A stretch of 64,000 nt of DNA from Dallia pectoralis. Lineage: Eukaryota > Chordata > Actinopteri > Esociformes > Umbridae. The stretch is from assembly GCA_029465975.1 (NCBI GenBank), contig CM055745.1, positions 6,617,915 through 6,681,914 of the forward strand, read 5' to 3'. Shown here piece after piece: positions 59,301 to 64,000 of the stretch (its first letter is position 1; each line of letters opens with the position of its first letter). Below the pieces are notes generated by a model that saw nothing but the letters and a program-made list of their open reading frames with translations, ran no database searches and had not been told where the DNA came from. The translations under genes were made by a program, and so were the position numbers.

Positions 59301-62300
59301 CGGTGACAGGAACTGGAGGACCGTGTCGTTCTTACTCGTGGCCTTCTGGAGATACTGCGGGAGGGAGGTTTCACGGAAATCACTAGATGCTGTGTGTGTG
59401 TGTGTGCCTGTGTTAATTTATCACTTCGTGTAACGCGGTAGTGATGTCATTTAGGAAGAGGACACCACCGCAGGCCTGAATGACATGTTTAATTGAGAAT
59501 TTAGAGAATATTACCACGGAAGGATTAGGATTCCAGCCAAGGTCTTTAAAGGAGTCAACTTTATCAGACAGCAGTTTGTGGGGCCCCAAGTCCCTGCTAT
59601 CCATGGAGAGAGAGAGAGAGAAGCAGAGCTTCCTAACCTAACCACATAATCTGCCGGGAACCTTAATGCCTGTATTAAATTTAGCCTGTAAATGAAATGA
59701 CTAAAATCTCCGCTGATCCTTCCCAGGGCATCGTACGACGGAGTCTGTGTCGACAAGCCTCCATCAGCAGCTCTGGCTGCACCGTGTGACATTAAGTCCA
59801 ACTCGCTTGATTATTTCTGGGTGAATCAGAGCTTCTACGGCAGTCGTCCAGGTTTTAAGGAAATATGCTGTATAAGAAGGATAATAGGATGAGGCAGTAA
59901 TGAGGGCTCGTGACATCTCCCTCATCGTCTTCCTCATCACGGAAAGTTAGTTGACGAGGAGCACGGAATATTCCGGAGATACAGAGGAATGACTTGTGGC
60001 TGAACTGCGGCGCATCTGGTCTGATTGACGGATTAATTCGTGGAGAGAAAGAGACAGGAAATGAGAGCGAGAGAGGAGGCAGAAACAGGAAGACAGGTCG
60101 AAGAGAAAGAGGGAGACGGCCATACCTCAGCGGATGTTATGTCATCTGAGGCGTTGACCTTCATGAAGGCGTGCTGAATCAGGTCAAATCCCGAGCCGGT
60201 AACCACGACGAACCTCCCACCACTGACGTGACATCACCGTCACAGAAAGACAGAAGATAAAACCATAGGTAAATATTAGAATTGCAGAAGATATGGTTTG
60301 GACCCGCAGTGGGGGGAGACCAGGGAGAGGAGGGACCAGGGAGAGGAGACCAGGGAGAGGAGACCAGGGAGAGAGGAGACCAGGGAGAGGAGACCAGGGA
60401 GAGAGGAGACCAGGGAGAGGAGACCAGGGGAGAGGAGACCAGGGAGAGGAGACCAGGGAGAGGAGACCAGGGAGAGAGGAGACCAGGGGAGAGACCAGGA
60501 GACCAGAGGAGAGGAGACCAGGGAGAGGAGACCAGGGAGAGGAGACCAGGGAAAGGAGACCAGGGAGAGGAGACCAGGGAGAGGAGACCAGGGAGAGAGG
60601 AGACCAGGGAGAGGAGATTAGGGAGAGAGGGACCAGGGAGACCAGGGAGAGGAGACCAGGGAGACCAGAGGAGACCAGGGAGAGGAGAGACCAGGGAGAG
60701 GAGACCAGGGAGAGGAGACCAGGGAGAGGAGGGACCAGGGAGAGAGGAGACCAGGGAGAGGAGACCAGGGAGAGGGGAGACCAGGGAGAGGAGACCAGGG
60801 AGAGAGGAGACCAGGGAGAGGAGAGACCAGGGAGAGGAGACCAGGGAGAGGAGACCAGGGAGAGGAGGGACCAGGGAGAGAGGAGACCAGGGAGAGAGGA
60901 GACCAGGGAGAGGAGACCAGGGAGAGGGGAGACCAGGGAGAGGAGACCATGTGGGTTGGAAAATGAATACAATTAAATGAGACTACAGCTTTTATCTCCT
61001 TCTCTCACAGGTGGCATCAGTCGACCACATCAATTCTTAATCCAGTCGTCGTGGACGGTGACTCACCATACGAAGCTTCCCCTGGGCTGGTGGTCCTGGA
61101 TGGAGGGGTTCTCCAGGAACTGAAAGGCTGAGGAGATGGTTGTGACTGTGCTTTTTCCATACTTCACTGTGAGTGTCAGGAGGTCAGAGGGGACCTTCTC
61201 TGCCCTGTACTCTCCCATCCTGCAGGTGATAGCCGCGCCAAAACTCTCCCTGTAGACAAGGTCACAGTCAGAGGTCAACTGGGGTGAAGTTAAACAGGAG
61301 ACCAACAAGGTGAAAGTCAGGGGTCAACAGGGGTGAAGTTAAACAGGAAACCAACAAGGTCAAAGTCAGAGGTCAACTGGGGTGAAGTTAAACAGGAGAC
61401 CAACAAGGTCAAAGTCAGGGGTCAACAGGGGTGAAGTTAAACAGGAGACCAACAAGGTCAAAGGTTAGAGACACGCACAACTCAGAACCAGAGGTCAACT
61501 AAGGTAATGTTGAACCGGAGACCGACAAGGACAAAGGTTAGAGACACGCACAACTCAGAACCAGAGGTCAACTAAGGTAATCTTGAACCGGAGACCAACA
61601 AGGTCAAAGGGTAGAGACACGCACAACTCAGAACCAGAGGTCAACTAAGGTAATGTTGAACCGGAGACCAACAAGGTCAAAGGTTAGAGACACGCACAGC
61701 TCAGAATAGAGGTCAACTAAGTTAATGTTGAACCGGAGACCAACAAGGTCAAAGGTTAGAGACACGCACTGCTCAGAAACAGATGTCAACTAAGGTAATG
61801 TTGAACCGGAGACCAACAAGGTCAAAGGTTAGGAGACCAGAACCAAGGTCAACAATTCAGAAGGTCAACTAAGGTAATGTTGAAGACCAACAAGGTCAAA
61901 GGTTAGAGACACGCAGCTCAGCAGAGGTCAACTAAGGTAAGACCGGAGACAAGGTCAGACACGCACAACTCAGAACCAGAGGTCAACTAAGGTAATGTTG
62001 AACCGGAGACCAACAAGGTCAAAGGTTAGAGACACGCACAGCTCAGAACCAGAGGTCAACTAAGGTAATGTTGAACCGGAGACCAACAAGGTCAAAGGTT
62101 AGAGACACGCACAACTCAGAACCAGAGGTCAACTAAGGTATTGTTGAACCGGAGACCAACAAGGTCAAAGGTTAGAGACACGCACAGCTCAGAACCAGAG
62201 GTCAACTAAGGTAATGTTGAACCGGAGACCAACAAGGTAGAACCAGGACAGCAGAATTAAATAGTGTGCTTGTTAGAAATCCATGTCCAAATGTTCTCTT

Positions 62301-62781
62301 CTTGAGTTGAATTTACAATGGCACCCCCAACCCTAAACATCTCGTCGATAGCTCCGTATTTTCGTGTCAAACAGTCGGCTGAAAGTGAACACACAAATCT
62401 AGCTTCCAGATTGACATTTAATTTATACAGCTGAGTGACTTGGTGGAGCAATTTAGTCTCAGTGTCTAGTTCAGGGGCTTCACGGCAGATCATCATTTTT
62501 TTTTTAACTCGACTCTGGGATTAGAACCAGTGACCTTTCGGTTTACTGGGCTCAAAGCTCTTGGGCCAGTATCTCCCACCCGATAACGACAACCCTGCAT
62601 GATGTTGTTTGCCGACCTAGAACATGGCGACCATGGGCACTTACACGACGCACGCAACCCCATCGACGGTGACAGAGACGTCCCCCCTACTGGCCGTTTC
62701 CAGATTAGAGCCGGTTATGGTGACGACCGTTCCTCCGGCTTTGGGGCCTTTGGCTGGGTGCACCCGGTGGACCTCGGGGTC
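42233..62781 (-). CDS. plxnb2: Plexin-B2, 3' half (21 exons, 933 codons; 5' part beyond window)
   Basis: Semaphorin receptor with intracellular RasGAP activity that steers cell migration and axon guidance. Exons in transcript order: 62781-62645, 61249-61067, 60222-60126, 59354-59142, 58974-58789, 58289-58153, 56375-56275, 56099-55870, 55585-55404, 54017-53951, 53751-53605, 52715-52559, 51034-50934, 50510-50426, 45648-45500, 44857-44697, 43779-43632, 43512-43448, 43144-43069, 42710-42636, 42337-42233. They join in phase to 2802 nt ending in TGA. Diagnostic stretches: RKSQQAEREYEKVK, DYKTYTDRVFFLPSKDG, KYTLNDTGLLGDDVEY, LNCDTVSQVKEKII, RPGSTGQILSDLDLTSQ, TKAITEIYLTRLLSVK, LPLRFWVNILKNPHFIFDV, SDQDMNTHLAEVSR. 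DTGLLGDDVEY and CYRRKSQQ favour B2 over B1/B3. No inactivating change is seen. Teleosts may have a and b copies; I cannot tell which this is. Confidence 0.95.
43145..43400. repeat. 42-bp minisatellite in plxnb2 intron
   Basis: About five identical copies of a 42-bp unit (ACAGAGAACACAGAGACACA, CTGTTACAAGATCACAATCA), filling most of the 300-bp intron between exons 43512-43448 and 43144-43069. It does not cross either junction. Confidence 0.9.
43780..44696. other. plxnb2 intron, nothing recognised
   Basis: Unique sequence. A 100-codon plus-strand frame at 44293-44595 has no motif. Confidence 0.35.
44885..45270. repeat. ~21-bp minisatellite (GGGTAGAGGCCAGCGACCCC)
   Basis: About 17 copies of a 20-22-bp unit, degenerating to GTGTCCCAGGGTAGA at the distal end. 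It starts about 30 bp upstream of the acceptor at 44857. Confidence 0.9.
45655..46435. repeat. 28-bp minisatellite, proximal part (interrupted by LINE)
   Basis: About 27 copies of a 28-bp unit (GATAAGGTGTTATATAGTAC, then TGCAGATA). It begins next to the plxnb2 acceptor at 45648. The same array resumes at 49888 after the L2-like insertion. Confidence 0.93.
46436..49887 (+). mobile_element. L2-clade LINE, nearly full length but frameshifted
   Basis: A 3.45-kb insertion splitting the 28-bp array exactly within a unit (TATAGT on the left, ACTGCAG on the right), with no evident target duplication. The endonuclease region (46736-47596) shows LTETWI, VLYRPPG, LLGDFN and SDHF. The reverse transcriptase shows NNYRPVSLL, LDLSAAFDTVN, GVPQGSVLGPLLF and YADDTQL. 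The 3' end has GTAAGTCGCTCTGGATAAGA then AGCGTCTGCTAAATG and an (ATGTAA)n tail, typical of L2-type LINEs. Opposite in orientation to plxnb2. Confidence 0.9.
46736..49512 (+). pseudogene. Broken L2-like endonuclease/reverse transcriptase ORF
   Basis: The coding region is interrupted by a TGA at about 47594, a frame change between about 48150 and 48240, another around 48550 (just before the LDLSAAFDTVN motif), and a third near 49240. No single open frame covers both domains, so the copy cannot be autonomous. The breaks are few and point-like, suggesting it is not very old. Confidence 0.88.
49888..50240. repeat. 28-bp minisatellite, distal part
   Basis: About 12 further copies of the same 28-bp unit. 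The last two or three are diverged (GATTAATAAGGTATTATA). Confidence 0.93.
50268..50354. repeat. 22-bp perfect hairpin around an AT repeat
   Basis: AAGGATGGCGTTACTCAGAA(AT) at 50268-50289 pairs with its exact reverse complement at 50333-50354. The loop is mostly (TA)n. It may be a tiny fold-back element that inserted at the end of the 28-bp array. Confidence 0.85.
50565..50905 (-). mobile_element. 5'-truncated non-LTR retroelement 3' end
   Basis: The minus strand reads GCACTTCTGGTTGGATGCAA, ACTGCATTTCGTTGTGCTG, then CCAATGACAATAAAGTTGAT. It shares the 3' region seen at 12560-12645, so it is the same family in opposite orientation. It lies in a plxnb2 intron. Confidence 0.65.
51085..52495. repeat. 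34-bp minisatellite filling a plxnb2 intron
   Basis: About 41 copies of a 34-bp unit (CATTCAAATCCCCATCCACC, then AACAGAACGAGTCA) with AAC/ACC and GAG/GAC variants. It occupies almost the whole intron between 52559 and 51034. Long plus-strand frames (503 and 583 codons) are periodic artefacts. 34 bp is not a multiple of three, so the 34-residue period simply cycles through the frames. Confidence 0.95.
52716..53604. other. plxnb2 intron, nothing recognised
   Basis: A short GGGGACGAAGACAGG repeat lies at 52725-52760. The rest is unique sequence with no supported element. Confidence 0.35.
54004..54960. repeat. 69-bp minisatellite spanning a plxnb2 acceptor
   Basis: Eight regular 69-bp units to about 54555, then about four diverged units after a MITE insertion. 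On the minus strand each carries CTCTCTGTAG|GTCGGAGACAGT, the true acceptor (54018/54017) plus about 12 exon bases. Using an upstream copy gives a TGA within ten codons. Confidence 0.92.
54576..54693 (-). mobile_element. Partial MITE copy inserted in the 69-bp array
   Basis: Contains GCAACGCAACCCGA, AGAACCATAAAAAGGCCACG, GACGGCGTAGCTACGCCGTG and GACGCAGAAGCATAATGAGG. These are the same ends and core as the MITE inside the palindrome at 32.7-33.35 kb, but internally deleted. The array resumes on its other side. Confidence 0.8.
54961..55403. other. plxnb2 intron, nothing recognised
   Basis: Short CA run, then unique sequence up to the exon at 55404. Confidence 0.35.
56515..58152. repeat. 29-bp minisatellite spanning the plxnb2 transmembrane-exon donor
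   Basis: About 55 copies of a 29-bp unit (GTAGCCTACCTGTAGCAGTA, then CATAGCTGT) with CATAGC/CCTAGC and TGTAGC/TGCAGC variants. On the minus strand each holds TACTGCTACAG|GTAGGC, exactly the last 11 exon bases and donor at 58153/58152. Readthrough past the true donor meets TAG at once. Confidence 0.95.
58153..62781 (-). CDS. plxnb2: plxnb2 extracellular stalk, furin-like site and transmembrane exons
   Basis: Exon 62781-62645 opens an IPT/TIG domain (EVHRVHPAKGPKAGGTVVTI). Exons down to 59142 continue the Ig-like plexin folds (GGRFVVVTGSGFDLIQ, SSFDYHPDPFFNLL). Exon 58974-58789 has a conserved-type CLVNTLQDNKLFLDPP segment, then RSKQQRRRRDTSSG. The RRRR|D matches the position of the convertase cleavage site in human plexin-B2. 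Exon 58289-58153 gives IKFGNGEWVVG, a hydrophobic helix (FFIIIPAVIVPMLLIIVISL) and YCY before the cytoplasmic RRKSQQ. Confidence 0.92.
58290..58788. repeat. CA/TG-rich microsatellites flanking a plxnb2 exon
   Basis: A CA/CG-CA run abuts the acceptor at 58289. GTGTGTGTAGGT and TGTGTGTAA-type compound repeats run from about 58620 to 58775, next to the donor at 58789. Confidence 0.88.
59355..60125. other. plxnb2 intron, nothing recognised
   Basis: Unique sequence with a GAGAGAGA run near 59605. No element or exon is supported. Confidence 0.35.
60310..60952. repeat. 15-bp purine minisatellite (GGGAGAGGAGACCAG)
   Basis: More than 40 copies of a 13-19-bp unit, strongly purine-rich on the plus strand, in the intron between plxnb2 exons 61249-61067 and 60222-60126. 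Long open frames on both strands are composition artefacts. Confidence 0.93.
61265..62240. repeat. ~72-bp minisatellite with DR1-like motifs
   Basis: About 13 copies: first a 60-bp form (GGTCAACTGGGGTGAAGTTA), then a 72-bp form (GGTCAACTAAGGTAATGTTG, AACCGGAGACCAACAAGGTC, AAAGGTTAGAGACACGCAC), with a scrambled stretch near 61820-61960. It starts about 15 bp upstream of the plxnb2 acceptor at 61249 and shares GACCTTGT text with the intron end, but not the AG itself. Confidence 0.9.
62385..62600 (-). mobile_element. tRNA-derived SINE
   Basis: The minus strand has a degraded tRNA-type promoter half (GAGCCCAGTAAACCGAAAGG, then TCACTGGTTCTAATCCC, a B-box) followed by GCCCCTGAACTAGACAC and AATTGCTCCA, the body of common fish tRNA-SINEs, and a weak TCAATCTGGA L2-like tail. 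It is old and diverged. Confidence 0.6.
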
Positions 62782-63270
62782 CTGGAGAATAAAAGGAAAA
62801 AGCGAACATTAATTGAAGTCTATCTTTACTCCACAAAGGTTTTGAAGTACACACACACACACACACACGCGCGCACGCACATTTCATTTCCTTCAATTTG
62901 CAGAGTAAATAGTTAGGCAAAGCAGTTCCCCCGTGGTGAAGCAGAAGCCTAGTGCGATATAAAAAAAAAACAATGTGAAATTGCTCCAACGTTCCCTGTT
63001 AAACCACCAGAGGAAACAGAGTAGACGTAGAGCATCTTGTTAAAGCGCAATGCACGTACATCTATATCATCTCATGGTTCTGCTAACGACGTGGCAGTGC
63101 CCAGCTCATTCAACAGAACATTCCGGTGCTGTATAGGCAATATTACACTAAACAACGAGATCATAAGGAGCCCTGACACATGCCGTCCGTACAGCTGTGA
63201 AATTGAAAATGTATCAATAGCCATGACAATACCACGCCAGGCAAATGCACTTCCCACTCCGTCTCGACGC
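62782..63270. other. plxnb2 intron, nothing recognised apart from a CA run
   Basis: CA/CG-CA run at 62850-62880. The rest is unique sequence. Confidence 0.35.
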
Positions 63271-63274
63271 GACT

Positions 63275-64000
63275 GAAGCCGGAGTCTGTTGCCCGGAATG
63301 TGAAGACAGCTGAAGTGTAATTGGTCTGTTACCCGGAATGTGAAAACAGCTGGAGTGTAATAAGTCTGTTGCCCGGAATGGGAGGACAGCTTGAGTGTAA
63401 TAGGTCTCTTACCCGGAATGTGAAAACAGCTGGAGTGTAATAAGGCTGCTACCCGGAATGTGAAAACAGCTGGAGTGTAATAGGGCTGCTACCCGGAATG
63501 TGAAGACAGCTGAAGTGTAATTGGTCTGTTATCCGGAATGTGAAGAAAGCCGAGAAGTTTAATAAGTCTGCTACCCGGAATGTAAAAACAGCTGGAGTGT
63601 AATAGGGCTGCTACGCGGAATGTGAAGACAGCTGGAGTGTAATAAGTCTGTTAGCCGGAATGTGAGGACAGCTGGAGTGTAATAGGTCTGCTACCCGGAA
63701 TGTGCGGACAGCTGGAGTGTAATAGGTCTGTTACCCGGAATGTGCGGACAGCTGGAGTGTAATAGGTCTGTTACCCGGAATGTGCGGACAGCTGGAGTGT
63801 AATAGGTCTGTTACCCGGAATGTGCGGACAGCTGGAGTGTAATAGGTCTGTTACCCGGAATGTGCGGACAGCTGGAGTGTAATAGGTCTGTTACCCGGAA
63901 TGTGAGGACAGCTGGAGTGTAATAGGTCTGCTACCCGGAATGTGAGGACAGCTGGAGTGTAATAGGTCTGTTACTCAGAATGTGAGGACAGCTGGAGTGT
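63275..64000. repeat. 40-bp minisatellite running off the window
   Basis: About 18 copies of a 40-bp unit (CCCGGAATGTGAGGACAGCT, GGAGTGTAATAGGTCTGTTA). Copies become more uniform towards 64000, so the array continues. On the minus strand each unit carries CCGGGTAACAG, a donor-like motif. Confidence 0.92.

Noticed and set aside
60184..60980. Arg/Gly-rich and Ser/Leu/Pro-rich open frames of 227-262 codons on both strands
   Set aside because: Composition artefacts of the GGGAGAGGAGACCAG purine array inside a plxnb2 intron.

Overview
This is eukaryotic chromosomal DNA, almost certainly from a ray-finned (teleost) fish. The evidence is GT-AG introns, two vertebrate genes with fish-like divergence, L2-type and tRNA-SINE retroposons, Tc1/mariner and hAT relics, and a very heavy load of minisatellites. 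By my tally tandem arrays fill roughly a quarter of the window. I cannot name the species; the repeat styles resemble pike/salmon-type genomes, but that is only an impression.

Two genes are present, both on the minus strand and arranged head to tail. (1) tubgcp6 (gamma-tubulin complex component 6) is complete, from its start codon at 27027 to its stop at 473. I could join 23 coding exons with consistent phase into 6003 nt (2000 codons plus stop). Its hallmark is one 2.3-kb exon (5406-7737) encoding tandem 27- and 29-residue repeats. (2) plxnb2 (plexin-B2) is represented by its 3' half: 21 exons from 62781 down to the stop at 42233 encode 933 residues. These cover the last IPT domain, the membrane-proximal region with a furin-like RRRR site, the transmembrane helix, the split RasGAP domain with its RhoGTPase-binding domain, and the C-terminal VTDL PDZ ligand. 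The semaphorin-domain half lies beyond position 64000.

Layout: 1-472 tubgcp6 3' flank; 473-27073 tubgcp6; about 27580-27900 likely tubgcp6 5' UTR exon and promoter; 27900-42232 gene-poor intergenic DNA holding a Tc1-type element with an internal minisatellite (29324-31044), a 0.95-kb near-perfect palindrome (32554-33499), a 1.1-kb AT-rich array (34630-35720) and transposon relics; 42233-64000 plxnb2, with a 3.45-kb broken L2-like LINE (46436-49887) inserted into a 28-bp minisatellite.

The most unusual signal is that at least seven minisatellites do not merely sit in introns but span an exon-intron junction. Each carries the splice donor or acceptor plus about 5-20 bases of exon, so one real splice site is followed or preceded by 3 to about 55 copies of itself. 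Two of the acceptor arrays (tubgcp6 exons 6 and 21) have unit lengths divisible by three and stay open in the exon's frame, so alternative acceptor choice would add 14- or 22-residue blocks. The other five introduce an immediate stop.
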